Shown: positions 16,822-25,324, numbered from the stretch's first letter. The stretch: 64,000 nt of DNA from Flavobacterium marginilacus (GCF_026870155.1 NZ_CP113975.1:4836001-4900000); one strand, 5' to 3'. Notes: a model not told the origin generated them from the sequence alone. Numbers and translations are program-made.

Positions 16822-17625
16822 TTACAGCTTAGCAAGCTCATTTACAGTATAAAATTTAAGTCCTTTATTTTTTGCGTATTTACATAATTCCTCTAAAGCA
16901 GAAAGCGGTGTTTCAAGTTTTTCATCGGCATCCGGAACTGTTTTATGACCATAAAAAATCACTATTTTATTATGTGCTTTAGCGTAATCCATCAGGCTTT
17001 TAAAGTACGGAATATTATACTGCTTATAATCATCATCAATACCGAGGCCGTAGATAACTTTACTGCCTTCGTAATAACAATATTGCGATTCTGGCGGAAT
17101 CTGCTCATAGGTTGTTCCTCTTATTATACTGAAATGTTTTAGCAGTTCATTGTTAAGTTCTGCATCATGAGCTCCTGCACCGTCAGGGTAAGCAAAAGTC
17201 TGTATATTAAAACCATCTTTTGCCATAGCAGATTTCAATGACAGAATATCTTCTTTAATATATTTTTTAACTCCAAATGCCTTAGAAAACTTCAGTGCAT
17301 TAAGATGGTTATAGCCATGTCCTGCAATTTCATGCCCCATGTCTTTTAAATAATGCAGCTTTGCTTTCTGTTCTGCGGTCAGACAGCCGTACCAGCAAAC
17401 AAAAAATGTAGCTTTCCATTCATATGGATGCAGCAGTTTATCAGCAACATACCAATCTTCTATATAATCATCATCAAACGTAAAAGCCACACCGGGCTGA
17501 TAGGGTTTTTTCTGAGATTTTGCATCGGCTGTTATTTCCTCGGGATACATTTTAACTGCCAATACTGCTGTTGCAACAGCCACAAATAGTATTGGCAATA
17601 TGCTTTTTGCTGATAAATACTTCAT
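16822..17625 (-). CDS. Polysaccharide deacetylase (NodB domain)
   Basis: A 267-residue enzyme with an N-terminal signal or anchor helix (about 6-24). The NodB fold shows FTFDDDY (Asp51-Asp53; motif 1, catalytic base and metal Asp), GHEIAGHGYNH (motif 2, metal His pair) and FAYPDGAGAHD (motif 3, usually YPxG), with the late FYGHKT motif. The family removes acetyl groups from N-acetyl sugars of peptidoglycan, chitin or exopolysaccharide in a metal-dependent way. Location is probably periplasmic or anchored. It stands alone between a barrel gene and the IS200-type element. Confidence 0.92.
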   Translation of the reverse strand: MKYLSAKSILPILFVAVATAVLAVKMYPEEITADAKSQKKPYQPGVAFTFDDDYIEDWYVADKLLHPYEWKATFFVCWYGCLTAEQKAKLHYLKDMGHEIAGHGYNHLNALKFSKAFGVKKYIKEDILSLKSAMAKDGFNIQTFAYPDGAGAHDAELNNELLKHFSIIRGTTYEQIPPESQYCYYEGSKVIYGLGIDDDYKQYNIPYFKSLMDYAKAHNKIVIFYGHKTVPDADEKLETPLSALEELCKYAKNKGLKFYTVNELAKL

Positions 17626-17747
17626 TATGAAAAAATTTTACAATTGAATATTGAATCTCAGCTAATTTATAAAGAAAGTTTTATTTTTTTTTAGCCGTAT
17701 TTTTATTTTTTAAACATCATTTTTTATCCTAGGCATGAAATGAATTA

Positions 17748-17768
17748 CCCCGAGGCAGAGCCTCGAGG
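17748..17768. repeat. IS200-type end hairpin, left copy
   Basis: The 21-base unit starts CCCCGAGGCAGAGCCTCG and contains the perfect stem CGAGGC-AGA-GCCTCG. An identical 21-base copy lies at 18261-18281 on the other side of the transposase gene. Confidence 0.85.
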
Positions 17769-17775
17769 TATCGCA

Positions 17776-18234
17776 TTACTCAAAAGACAACCGTAGCTGA
17801 TTTTTGTTAAACGATTTGTAAACAGTCTTTTCTTCTCCTTGATTTTGAATGTATTTCTGAATCACATTCTCATTACCATACTGACCAACCGTATTTACAT
17901 AATATCCACTCGTCCAAAAATTACCTCCCCATAACTTACTTTTAACTTCTGGATGTAAACGAAAGAGCTCTTTTGCTGTAATACTTTTTACTGTCCTGAC
18001 AATAATTTCAACAGAAATCTTTGGCACGCTTTGTATCAAAAAATGTACATGATTTTCATCTGCTCCTATCTCAACAAAATGAATTTCATATCGTTCCGAA
18101 ATATTTCTACAAACTTCTACCAAACTCAGTTCTACATCCTCCGATAAAACATTTCTTCGATATTTTATCGGACAAACCAAATGATAAAGCAACAAGCTTT
18201 TATTATGCCGTTTGAAAATATGTTCACTCATCAA
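17776..18234 (-). CDS. tnpA: IS200-like Y1 transposase (TnpA)
   Basis: A 152-residue single-domain HUH endonuclease. His62 and His64 in NHVHFLIQ form the HUH pair, and Tyr128 in VIQKYIQNQ is the likely nucleophile; LWGGNFWTSGYYVNT is also a hallmark of the family. The enzyme would recognise the flanking hairpins as single strands, cut and join 5' phosphotyrosine intermediates. All catalytic residues are present, so it may be active. Start could be either of the first two adjacent Met codons. Confidence 0.93.
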   Translation of the reverse strand: MMSEHIFKRHNKSLLLYHLVCPIKYRRNVLSEDVELSLVEVCRNISERYEIHFVEIGADENHVHFLIQSVPKISVEIIVRTVKSITAKELFRLHPEVKSKLWGGNFWTSGYYVNTVGQYGNENVIQKYIQNQGEEKTVYKSFNKNQLRLSFE

Positions 18235-18260
18235 ACAAATATACTAATCTTTGCGCATCA

Positions 18261-18281
18261 CCCCGAGGCAGAGCCTCGAGG
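18261..18281. repeat. IS200-type end hairpin, right copy
   Basis: Exact second copy of the 21-base hairpin unit described for 17748-17768. Confidence 0.85.
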
Positions 18282-18303
18282 AATTCTTTTGATTAAATAT
18301 AAA

Positions 18304-18842
18304 ATGGAAGTAAGTAATGAACAAAAAATCAAAGAAGCAGCCAAAACAGTTTTTTATAAAAGAGGGGTTACTGCAACAAGAACGCGGGATATAGCTGAAG
18401 AAGCAGGACTGAATCTTGCTCTGCTTAATTATTATTTCAGAAGCAAGGCCTAACTTTTTGAAATCATCATGACTGAAACTTACTCAGTATTTATTGGCGG
18501 TATGAAAATGATATTGAATGATGAAAAAACTTCGCTGGAACAAAAAGTGCAGATAATTGCAGAGCGAAACATTAATTTTATCATTAAAGAGCCTGAAATA
18601 CCAACATTTATACTCACCGAAATTCGCAATAATCCCCGATGGTCTTTTAAAAAAAACTGCCAATCAAAGAGATTGTAAATGACTTTTTCACCAGTATTGA
18701 CAGTATGCCGGATTGGGCAAGAACAATGTCCAAATTCACGCCCGTAACACATTTTATAAAAGTAGTCCGTCTGATTGTTTTGAAAGGAAGTGGGGGCGAA
18801 TTATTTTATCTACTAAATTTCGCTGTTGTACTGAATGGATAG
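18304..18842 (+). pseudogene. TetR-family regulator, inactivated
   Basis: The frame starts MEVSNEQKIKEAAKTVFYKRG and has a recognisable TetR helix-turn-helix (RDIAEEAGLNLALLNYYFRSK). It is stopped by TAA at 18451-18453 where relatives read a charged residue before LFEIIM. The same frame then continues (LFEIIMTETYSVFIGGMKM) to about 18645, where the A-run in TTTTAAAAAAAACTGCC shifts the frame; the continuation reads LPIKEIVNDFFTSIDSMPDW up to the stop at 18840-18842. Two lesions make a sequencing error less likely. The IS200-type element inserted just upstream would also have removed its promoter. It probably once regulated a now-absent efflux or lipid gene set. Confidence 0.85.
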
Positions 18843-19002
18843 GCAATTTATAATTACAAAAAGACAAGTTAAAATCCATAAAAATAACCAAATCCAACTG
18901 GAATAAGCAAAGTAACTGTATCAATCTGTACTAGACTCATGACTTGTGGCTGCGAAATTTAGAATATATTTTAGATAAAACAATACCTTTTTTGTCCAAA
19001 AC

Positions 19003-19037
19003 AAAAACCCCGTAAACACAATGTTTACGGGGTTTTT
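19003..19037 (-). terminator. Terminator downstream of tRNA-Ser
   Basis: AACCCCGTAAAC and GTTTACGGGGTT form a strong stem around a 5-base loop with A/T runs on both sides. It lies 11 bases past the 3' end of the tRNA on its strand. Confidence 0.85.
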
Positions 19038-19047
19038 AATTCTTTAG

Positions 19048-19134
19048 CAGAGAGGAAGGGATTCGAACCCTCGATACAGTTACCCATATACTAGCTTTCC
19101 AGGCTAGCTCCTTCAACCACTCGGACACCTCTCT
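19048..19134 (-). tRNA. tRNA-Ser (anticodon GGA)
   Basis: The minus strand folds as a class II tRNA: acceptor stem AGAGAGG paired with CCTCTCT plus discriminator G, anticodon stem-loop CTAGC-CTGGAAA-GCTAG with anticodon GGA (reads UCC/UCU), a long variable arm, and GGTTCGAATCC in the T arm. CCA is not encoded. Confidence 0.95.
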
Positions 19135-19192
19135 TTATTTCGGAGTGCAAATAACACTAAAAAAAATGACTTTCGAAAATAAAAACTCAATA

Positions 19193-20233
19193 TTATTGCA
19201 TTTCTCCTCTCAAAGAAGTTTCAAAAACATTTTTGAAGTCTTCCTGTGGTGTATTCTGCCCCAATAAATACATTAATTTGGTAATCGCAGCTTCGGTAGT
19301 AATGTCTTTTCCTGAAATAATTCCAAGATTTTTCATTGTTGTACTGGTTTCATAATGTCCCATACTCACACTTCCGATAGCACATTGAGTAACATTAACA
19401 ATATGCAAACCCCTTGAAATGCCATCTTGTAAAAATTTCAAAAACCACTCTTCTGTCGGAGCATTTCCCGCTCCATAAGTTTCAAGAACAACTCCTTTTA
19501 ATCCTTCAACATTTAAAATCGCTGTCAATACCTTTTCATTTATCCCAGGAAACATTTTGATTATCGCTGTATTGCTGTCTAAATGGGTATGCACTTTCAA
19601 AGAAGCTTCTTCATTGGCAGGCAACAACAGCTCTGAATTTATTGTTAAGTGAACGCCGGACTCTACTAAAAAAGGATAATTCGGAGAAATAAACGCTCTG
19701 AAATGTTCTGCATTTATCTTCGTTGTTCTGTTGCCTCGGTATAATTTATATTCAAAATAAAGACAGACTTCCTTAATTAACGGTCTGCCGTTTTCCTGAA
19801 GGGAAGCAATCTGAATCGCCGTAATTAAATTTTCTTTGGCATCGGTGCGCAGATCTCCAATTGGCAGCTGCGATCCTGTAAATATGATAGGTTTAGAAAG
19901 ATTTTCGAACATAAAACTCAATGCCGAAGCAGAATACGACATGGTATCTGAACCATGAAGCACTACAAAACCATCAAATTTCTCGTAATTATTCTCAATA
20001 GTCCGAGCCATTTCTGCCCAATGTTCGGGATTCATATTCGATGAATCTATTGGATTTTCAAAAGAAAAAGCATCTATCTCACAATCCAGCAACTGCAGTT
20101 CGGGAATACTATCAAGGAGCTTACTGAAATTAAAAGCTTTGAGAGCTCCTGTTTCAAAATCTTTTCTCATACCGATAGTCCCGCCGGTATAGATTAAAAG
20201 AATTTTTGGTCTAGAGTGTAAGTGCATCAACAT
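19193..20233 (-). CDS. ansA: Type I L-asparaginase
   Basis: A 346-residue cytoplasmic enzyme (no signal peptide) that hydrolyses asparagine to aspartate and ammonia. The first catalytic Thr lies in LLIYTGGTIGM; the second triad is in VVLHGSDTMSYSASALSFM (the usual HGTDTM with Ser for Thr) and the Lys in DLRTDAKENL. Length and lack of signal fit the type I (AnsA) group rather than the periplasmic type II. Its start overlaps the acyltransferase stop by 23 bases, so the two are co-transcribed. Confidence 0.93.
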   Translation of the reverse strand: MLMHLHSRPKILLIYTGGTIGMRKDFETGALKAFNFSKLLDSIPELQLLDCEIDAFSFENPIDSSNMNPEHWAEMARTIENNYEKFDGFVVLHGSDTMSYSASALSFMFENLSKPIIFTGSQLPIGDLRTDAKENLITAIQIASLQENGRPLIKEVCLYFEYKLYRGNRTTKINAEHFRAFISPNYPFLVESGVHLTINSELLLPANEEASLKVHTHLDSNTAIIKMFPGINEKVLTAILNVEGLKGVVLETYGAGNAPTEEWFLKFLQDGISRGLHIVNVTQCAIGSVSMGHYETSTTMKNLGIISGKDITTEAAITKLMYLLGQNTPQEDFKNVFETSLRGEMQ

Positions 20234-21353
20234 ATTTTAATTTATTGACCACTGGATTCGCATACATATCCAGAAAGCCTTGTTTAGCAATCGGGTGTTC
20301 ATGGTCAATGCGCAATTCTAAACGTCTCTCAAAAAGCATTTTTTCATTTTCGGTGTATAAATGTGCGAATTGATTCGAATTGTTTAAGATATCATAAGCA
20401 ATAAAATTGGTAGTCCACAACTTATAATTGCTCAGAACGGAGTCATCAATTATTTGTGCCAATGCCTGTACCTGCTTATTTGAAGTATCTACATTCTTGA
20501 TAATATCATCAATTTCAGTATCGAGAACATCGCCTAAATGTATGTGTATTCTTTTCTTCTGCCCAATAATACCGCTCAGCAGAGTCTTAAAATCTTCATT
20601 TTTTTCTTTGATATAAATCTCATTATTAGCTTCGGCCAGCAATTGCGGCATTTTCAAAGCATCAGTAGGATCGTATTCATAGGAAATAGAAACAGGCACG
20701 ATTTTAATCTTCTTAAAATAATCCATTATATTAGGCTCATCAGATCCCATTGCAATCATTTTCAGCACTCCGGGATTTGTTTCATCATTACCGTCTTTGG
20801 TTCTTCCTTCGCGCTGTGCAATCCAAACCGAACGATTTTCGTGAAGCAGTAACTGCGCCATATATTCAGAAAGTAATTTGGAACTAATTAATAATTCTCT
20901 TGGCGATAATCCCCGCTGCACCAAAAAGTTTCTATTTAATTTCGATAATGATTTCAAAAATGATTTTTTGACCAAATTGTCACCAATAGCTGATGAAGTC
21001 ATATCCAAACCATATTCAAACAAAGAAGCATTCAGTAATGTTGTATCTAAGACAATATCTCTATGATTGGAAATAAAAAGATATGCAGTATTTTTTTCTA
21101 ACTTTTCAAAACCGGAAGTGGTTAAGCCCTCAGAGCTTTTCTCCAAAACCTGCTGCACACCATGATAAATAAAATTGCATTGAAAATCACGAATAGAATG
21201 CGTTTTGCGAAGCTGTTCTTTCCAAATTTCGTCATCTTGTCCCGGAAAACAAAAGTTCATTAAAGCCTTCATCATCGGATGATCAATAACTTTTATGATT
21301 GCTTCATTTACTTCTGAATCATAAAAAGACCTAATCGCATCAAATTTATTCAT
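20211..21353 (-). CDS. 1-acyl-glycerol-3-phosphate acyltransferase-like protein (PlsC superfamily)
   Basis: A 380-residue acyltransferase. The catalytic NHxxxxD motif reads ISNHRDIVLDTT (about residues 95-106), and a second conserved block reads WIAQREGRTKDGNDETN, where family members bind the glycerol phosphate. The protein is longer than PlsC and lacks clear membrane helices, so it belongs to the larger Bacteroidota subgroup. It should acylate a lysophospholipid or an aminolipid; the substrate is not evident. It overlaps asparaginase downstream, a frequent Flavobacteria arrangement. Confidence 0.88.
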   Translation of the reverse strand: MNKFDAIRSFYDSEVNEAIIKVIDHPMMKALMNFCFPGQDDEIWKEQLRKTHSIRDFQCNFIYHGVQQVLEKSSEGLTTSGFEKLEKNTAYLFISNHRDIVLDTTLLNASLFEYGLDMTSSAIGDNLVKKSFLKSLSKLNRNFLVQRGLSPRELLISSKLLSEYMAQLLLHENRSVWIAQREGRTKDGNDETNPGVLKMIAMGSDEPNIMDYFKKIKIVPVSISYEYDPTDALKMPQLLAEANNEIYIKEKNEDFKTLLSGIIGQKKRIHIHLGDVLDTEIDDIIKNVDTSNKQVQALAQIIDDSVLSNYKLWTTNFIAYDILNNSNQFAHLYTENEKMLFERRLELRIDHEHPIAKQGFLDMYANPVVNKLKYVDALTL

Positions 21354-21417
21354 TTTTGTATTCTATTTATATTGGACAAAAGAACAAAAAAAATATTAAA
21401 GTTAGAGAAAATCAACA

Positions 21418-22197
21418 TTAAATACTGAATACTTTAAAAGAATTATCAGTTGTTGTAGCTGCTATTTCATTTGCCGAAAGGCCATAAATCTGAGCCAGTT
21501 TATCAGCAACATTCACTAAATAACTGCTCTCATTACGTTTTCCTCTGTAAGGAATCGGCGCCAAATAAGGTGAATCTGTCTCCAAAACAATATGCTGTAA
21601 ATCAATTTGATGCAGAAACTGGTCAATCTTCCCGTTTTTGAAAGTAACCACACCGCCAATTCCTAATTTCATGTTATACGATATGGCCTGCAGTGCCTGC
21701 TCATAAGTCCCGGTAAAACAATGAAAAATGCCGAATAATTCGGGTGATTTTTCTTCTTCCAATATTTCAAAAATTTCATCAAATGCTTCGCGGCAATGAA
21801 TTACAATGGGAAGTTTATACTGTTTAGCCAGCTGAATCTGTCTTCTGAAAGCGATTTGCTGTTCCGCCAGATGAGTTTTATCCCAATACAGATCAATACC
21901 AATTTCGCCGATAGCAATGAATTTTCTTTTAGCCAATTCATCTTCGACATGCTGCAGTTCTTCCAGATAATTATCCTTTACATAGGTCGGATGCAGTCCC
22001 ATCATCAGGAATACATTATCAGGATAATCGCGCTCCAAATCATACATGCTCTGGGTGCAGGAAGAATCAATTGCTGGCACAAAAAAACGGGTAACACCAT
22101 TATTAACAGCGCGCTGCATCATTTCGCTTCGGTCCAGATCAAATTCTTCTGAATATAAATGGGTATGAGTATCGGTAAATATTGCTTTTGTTTCCAA
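21418..22197 (-). CDS. TatD family metal-dependent hydrolase
   Basis: A 259-residue amidohydrolase-fold nuclease. Metal ligands are visible: DTHTHL near the N terminus, the Glu in IGEIGIDLYWD, His in VIHCREAFDE, His in GIFHCFTG and Asp in ETDSPYLAPIPYRGKRNE. TatD proteins act as 3'-5' DNases/RNases in DNA repair or quality control. It lies 64 bases upstream of the acyltransferase gene and has its own promoter, so it can be the first gene of a three-gene unit tatD-acyltransferase-ansA. Confidence 0.95.
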   Translation of the reverse strand: METKAIFTDTHTHLYSEEFDLDRSEMMQRAVNNGVTRFFVPAIDSSCTQSMYDLERDYPDNVFLMMGLHPTYVKDNYLEELQHVEDELAKRKFIAIGEIGIDLYWDKTHLAEQQIAFRRQIQLAKQYKLPIVIHCREAFDEIFEILEEEKSPELFGIFHCFTGTYEQALQAISYNMKLGIGGVVTFKNGKIDQFLHQIDLQHIVLETDSPYLAPIPYRGKRNESSYLVNVADKLAQIYGLSANEIAATTTDNSFKVFSI

Positions 22198-22215
22198 GTG
22201 TACATTTTAATGCTG

Positions 22216-22246
22216 CAAAATTACTCGAAAAATAGTGCTTTACCAA
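22216..22246 (-). promoter_or_regulatory. Promoter of the TatD gene
   Basis: On the minus strand, TTG (22244-22246), a 20-base spacer and TAATTTTG (22216-22223) fit the Bacteroidota consensus TTG-N17-23-TAnnTTTG. The -7 box is 19 bases before the ATG. Confidence 0.65.
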
Positions 22247-22285
22247 AAAAGGAGCTGCACAAAGACTTTCCAGCAAAGATTTACG

Positions 22286-22330
22286 AAGAAAAAAAAGATT
22301 CGCGAAGATTTTAATCTTGGCGAATCTCTC
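22286..22330 (-). terminator. Terminator after the anti-sigma-like gene
   Basis: AGATTCGCGAAGATT (22296-22310) and AATCTTGGCGAATCT (22313-22327) pair with one mismatch. On the minus strand the stem is followed by eight T residues. Confidence 0.8.
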
Positions 22331-22363
22331 TAAAACTCTTTGCTAAACAACTGCTGCTAAACC

Positions 22364-23089
22364 CTAATCCAGCTCCTCCAGCAAAGCGTCAACCTGATCA
22401 TTGCCTTCATAATCCTCTGGAATAGTAAGCAGTAGTTCTTGACAGGATTTATAGTCTTTTTGTTTTAACTTACTCAAAGCCAAACTCCAGACTGCTTTGC
22501 TTTTATAAATAGAATTACCCGATTTCAGTGCGTTAAAAACAGCTTCTGCCTCAGGCAGTCTATTCTCCTCAAGTAAAGAAACACCATAAAAATACTGAAT
22601 CTCAACATTTTTATCGGTTTTCAAAATAGTTTCAAAAAGCGGAATTGCTTTTTTATACTGCTTAGCATTGAATGCATCCTGAGCCAATCTCAAATTATCA
22701 TTTGCCTCTCCCCTCTCTGTAAAAAAAGCAGTTTCCGGCTGATTATAATCATCAAAAACAGGATCCGATTTTTGATTCAAAATGAAAACACCCAGCAAAA
22801 CTGCAACCGAAGCTGCAACAGCATACTGCCACGGCTTAAACTTTATCTTTTTAGATTTATGCTTTTTATGATGGGTTTTTGAGATCTTTTTCAGATTCTC
22901 TTTGAAAGCTTCACGCTCATTGACCTGGCCAAACTTATTTTCCAAATGAAGATGCAGTTCTTTATAGGTTTCAAAAGCCATTGCGAGTTCCGGTTCCTGT
23001 TTCAATTGCTCTTCAAAAGCCAATTTATCGGCACCGCTCATTTCACCTTGAAGGTATTCGTCAAATTCCAAAAAGTGTTCTTCGTTCAT
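22364..23089 (-). CDS. Membrane anti-sigma-like protein with periplasmic TPR repeats
   Basis: A 241-residue single-pass protein. Residues 1-80 resemble the short cytoplasmic part of Bacteroidota anti-sigma factors (FDEYLQGEMSGADKLAFEEQL, acidic then Lys-rich). A membrane helix follows at about 88-106 (QYAVAASVAVLLGVFIL), and residues 130-241 form TPR-like helical pairs (NLRLAQDAFNAKQYKKAIPLFETIL; GVSLLEENRLPEAEAVFNAL). The gene begins two bases after the ECF sigma stop, so it is translationally linked and is most likely the sigma factor's antagonist, with the TPR part sensing in the periplasm. No zinc-binding motif is present. Direct anti-sigma activity is inference. Confidence 0.75.
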   Translation of the reverse strand: MNEEHFLEFDEYLQGEMSGADKLAFEEQLKQEPELAMAFETYKELHLHLENKFGQVNEREAFKENLKKISKTHHKKHKSKKIKFKPWQYAVAASVAVLLGVFILNQKSDPVFDDYNQPETAFFTERGEANDNLRLAQDAFNAKQYKKAIPLFETILKTDKNVEIQYFYGVSLLEENRLPEAEAVFNALKSGNSIYKSKAVWSLALSKLKQKDYKSCQELLLTIPEDYEGNDQVDALLEELD

Positions 23090-23091
23090 GG

Positions 23092-23676
23092 CTAGGTATT
23101 TTTTATAGATTTAAAACGATTGTTTTCCTGAATGAGCTGTGTCAGCTGGCCAATGCAGAGCGATTTCTTTTTGCGGACATAACCATACGTAACAGCCAGT
23201 TTTTCAGCTACCAGTTCCATAGACGGGAGCTCAAAACTAAGCTTTATCAGTTCTTGGCATTTCTCCCCCAGTTTTTGAAACATCGCGTCATATAACTGCT
23301 GTTTCTCATCAAAATGCTCGGTCTGCAAAACCATCTCATCAGCAGCATCATGTATAGATGGCTGCTCGTCCTTAATTGTTACCCCTTTATTGGAATGTTT
23401 TTTCAGTTCGTTGAGCCATTTCCGTTTGCACAGCAAAAAAAAGTAGGCATCAAAGGGACAGGTTAATTGCAATTGCTGTGCTTTGGCCTGATTAAAAAGT
23501 AAAATCAACACTTCCTGAACCACATCCTGCGCCTTATCAGCATCACCCGAATTGTTTTTTATATAGTGAACCACCTTTGGCACAAACTTTTTATAAATAG
23601 CATGAATAACCTCCGAATCATTATTCGCAAGTCCTTCAATATATATTTGGTCGGAATGAACAGTTGCAGCAGCCAT
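23092..23676 (-). CDS. ECF-type RNA polymerase sigma factor
   Basis: I choose the ATG at 23676 (MAAATVHSDQIYIEG); the longer frame to 23748 adds a hydrophobic stretch unlike a sigma factor. The 194-residue protein has region 2 (YIEGLANNDSEVIHAIYKKFVPKVVHYIKNNSGDADKAQDVVQEVLILLF, with the core-binding DAxDxxQE helix) and region 4 (ELIKLSFELPSMELVAEKLAVTYGYVRKKKSLC), the DNA-reading helix-turn-helix. It is followed directly by the TPR anti-sigma-like gene and faces the lipoprotein/CHAT cluster, which is its most obvious target set. A GGGTAAC element pair lies between the divergent units. Confidence 0.92.
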   Translation of the reverse strand: MAAATVHSDQIYIEGLANNDSEVIHAIYKKFVPKVVHYIKNNSGDADKAQDVVQEVLILLFNQAKAQQLQLTCPFDAYFFLLCKRKWLNELKKHSNKGVTIKDEQPSIHDAADEMVLQTEHFDEKQQLYDAMFQKLGEKCQELIKLSFELPSMELVAEKLAVTYGYVRKKKSLCIGQLTQLIQENNRFKSIKNT

Positions 23677-23778
23677 AAAAAAACTTTTCCCCGAAAATAC
23701 TAAAAAAAGAAACAAAACCTGCTTTATTCCACTATATATCAAGACCAATAATCATTTGGGCGTAATTAAATTAAAACA

Positions 23779-23914
23779 TTTTTGATTGTAGATTAACGAT
23801 TCTTGAATTCAGATTTTTACGATGATAAATAAAAAAGATACTGTTTTTCAAGCACTCCCACATCTGAAATCAAAAATCGTTAATCAGAAATCTTAAATCA
23901 AATCATGATTTAAT
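23779..23914. repeat. Dispersed inverted-repeat element (GATTAACGATT type), copy 1
   Basis: GATTAACGATT on the left is inverted as AATCGTTAATC on the right, with surrounding AAATCTAAAATC-like words. The same element type recurs at 55111-55243 between an adaptor and an RND gene. It probably is a small non-coding dispersed repeat. Confidence 0.6.
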
Positions 23915-24000
23915 TCTCAGCTTAATAACATTGGCTCTATCTCTTATGCATACCGCAGAACCATTGATTTACTGCTAAAAAATAAAATTTTCAGAAAACA

Positions 24001-24035
24001 GGGGTAACAATTATAAAACCAAATGGATATAACAG
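24001..24035 (+). promoter_or_regulatory. GGGTAAC element 1, candidate ECF sigma promoter
   Basis: GGGGTAACAATT followed about 19 bases later by ATATAAC. A second similarly spaced copy lies at 24203-24237, and the surrounding 40 bases align (AAAACAxGGGTAACAAT... GATATAA). One copy precedes a 21-codon frame, the other the lipoprotein gene. GTAAC-type -35 words are plausible ECF targets; the assignment to the neighbouring sigma factor is inference. Confidence 0.4.
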
Positions 24036-24074
24036 TATAAATCGATAATTAAAACTTTTAAAAACTTTTAGATT

Positions 24075-24140
24075 ATGGAAAACATTAAAAAAATAGGAGC
24101 CAGTTTCTTCAGTAAACTTTGGGCATTAATTACACGGTAA
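24075..24140 (+). CDS. Tiny 21-residue ORF
   Basis: An ATG frame encodes MENIKKIGASFFSKLWALIT plus Arg, an amphipathic, membrane-active-looking peptide. It is preceded by an A-rich leader and by the first GGGTAAC element about 40 bases upstream, in the same arrangement as the lipoprotein gene with the second element. Translation is not proven, and no family is known to me. Confidence 0.35.
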   Translation: MENIKKIGASFFSKLWALITR

Positions 24141-24150
24141 AAATCCAATT

Positions 24151-24186
24151 CTATCCCCCTCTCCTCTGGAGAAGGCTGGGGTGAGA
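24151..24186. repeat. Short repeat with CTCTCC...GGAGAAGGCTGGGG palindrome
   Basis: CCCCCTCTCCTCTGGAGAAG followed by GCTGGGGTGAG pairs imperfectly with itself. The sequence looks like a common dispersed palindromic unit rather than a gene, and it splits the two GGGTAAC elements. Confidence 0.4.
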
Positions 24187-24202
24187 AAAAAAATCAAAAA
24201 CA

Positions 24203-24237
24203 AGGGTAACAATATCAGACCTTAATTGATATAAAGC
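24203..24237 (+). promoter_or_regulatory. GGGTAAC element 2, candidate ECF sigma promoter
   Basis: GGGTAACAATATC followed after about 18 bases by GATATAAAG, about 80 bases before the lipoprotein ATG. See element 1 for the alignment. Confidence 0.4.
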
Positions 24238-24315
24238 AAAAGAAACTATAATTAACAACCAGAATCACAACAAACTCTTGACTATTTCAAGACAGATTCA
24301 AAAAAATTAGAAATC

Positions 24316-25302
24316 ATGAACAGAAATTTAAAATCAATCGCATTTTTATTTTTAACAGCAATCGTAATGACAAGCTGTACAAACGAGGACACTCCAAATA
24401 CTGAGATCCCAAACATTCCGGCAACAGCTGCCGAATTCAAAGCAGTCCGTACCGAAGCATTGGCAAAACTAAAACAAACTTTTACGATAACAGAATCTAC
24501 CGGAACAGTAACCCTTACATCTGCCAGCGGCGTAAAACTCATGATCGTCAGAGACAATCTTAGAAAAAACGGATTAGCTTTTACCGGTCCTGTCAGCATC
24601 GAATATGTAGAAATATTTGACAAAGGGCACATGCTTACAGCAAACAAACCAACAATGGGATTAACAACAGACGGAAAGAAAAATTTATTAATCTCCGGCG
24701 GTGAATTTTACATCAAAGCCACGAATGACGGAGTTGCCTTGGAAACCATAGGAACAATGTCTCTTATTGTCCCGACAAGCTTAACAGACGGGTTAAAAAC
24801 AGGAATGCTGCTTTGGGTAGGTAATCAGGATGACCCAGAAAACTTAGTCTGGAGAAATATTGCAGATCCTGGAACTGCAGGAGGAAAAGGCGGTGTACAG
24901 GGAGAAGGGAACAATTATTATGTTACTTTTGGAAACTTTGGCTGGACAAACGTAGATAAATTCTACAGCGATCCAAGACCAAAAACAACTATTCTTGCTG
25001 ATGCTCCTGACGGTTATGACAATACTAACAGTGCTATTTATTTATCTTACGATGGCGAAGGCAAAAACGCACTTGCAAAACTGGACACTTACACCACTGC
25101 AGGATTATTCAGCGAACATTACGGACAAATTCCAATTGGCTTAGCCTGTCACATCATTTTTGCTACCGAAGAAAATGGACAATGGCGCTATGCAGTTAAA
25201 GCTGTTACTATATCGGCAAATGCTGTTTATACTTTTACTCTGGCTGAAACTACCGTAGGCACCGAAGCTCAATTAGTAGCTGCAGTCAATGCTATTCAAT
25301 AA
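24316..25302 (+). CDS. Secreted lipoprotein of the ECF/CHAT locus
   Basis: A 328-residue protein with a lipoprotein signal peptide, lipobox VMTSC (Cys22), so it is anchored to a membrane by lipidation. The mature part appears to be a beta-rich exported domain with segments such as GFTGPVSIEYVEIFDKGHML, ISGGEFYIKATNDG and IYLSYDGEGKNALAKLD. I do not recognise a named family. It is the first full gene of the rightward block leading to the PKD/barrel and CHAT genes, and a terminator follows it, so read-through into the next gene is partial at best. Probable cell-surface or periplasmic partner of the locus. Confidence 0.8.
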   Translation: MNRNLKSIAFLFLTAIVMTSCTNEDTPNTEIPNIPATAAEFKAVRTEALAKLKQTFTITESTGTVTLTSASGVKLMIVRDNLRKNGLAFTGPVSIEYVEIFDKGHMLTANKPTMGLTTDGKKNLLISGGEFYIKATNDGVALETIGTMSLIVPTSLTDGLKTGMLLWVGNQDDPENLVWRNIADPGTAGGKGGVQGEGNNYYVTFGNFGWTNVDKFYSDPRPKTTILADAPDGYDNTNSAIYLSYDGEGKNALAKLDTYTTAGLFSEHYGQIPIGLACHIIFATEENGQWRYAVKAVTISANAVYTFTLAETTVGTEAQLVAAVNAIQ

Positions 25303-25324
25303 GTTACAGATTCAAATTAATAAG

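Larger units (their letters stand above)
17748..18281 (-). mobile_element. IS200/IS605-like (or RAYT-type) element
   Basis: A single HUH transposase gene is flanked by identical 21-base hairpin units in direct orientation. No inverted terminal repeats or target duplication are seen, as expected for IS200/IS605 single-strand transposition. The exact ends cannot be fixed from sequence alone. No TnpB gene is present. The right end sits about 20 bases before the ATG of a decayed TetR gene. Confidence 0.75.
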
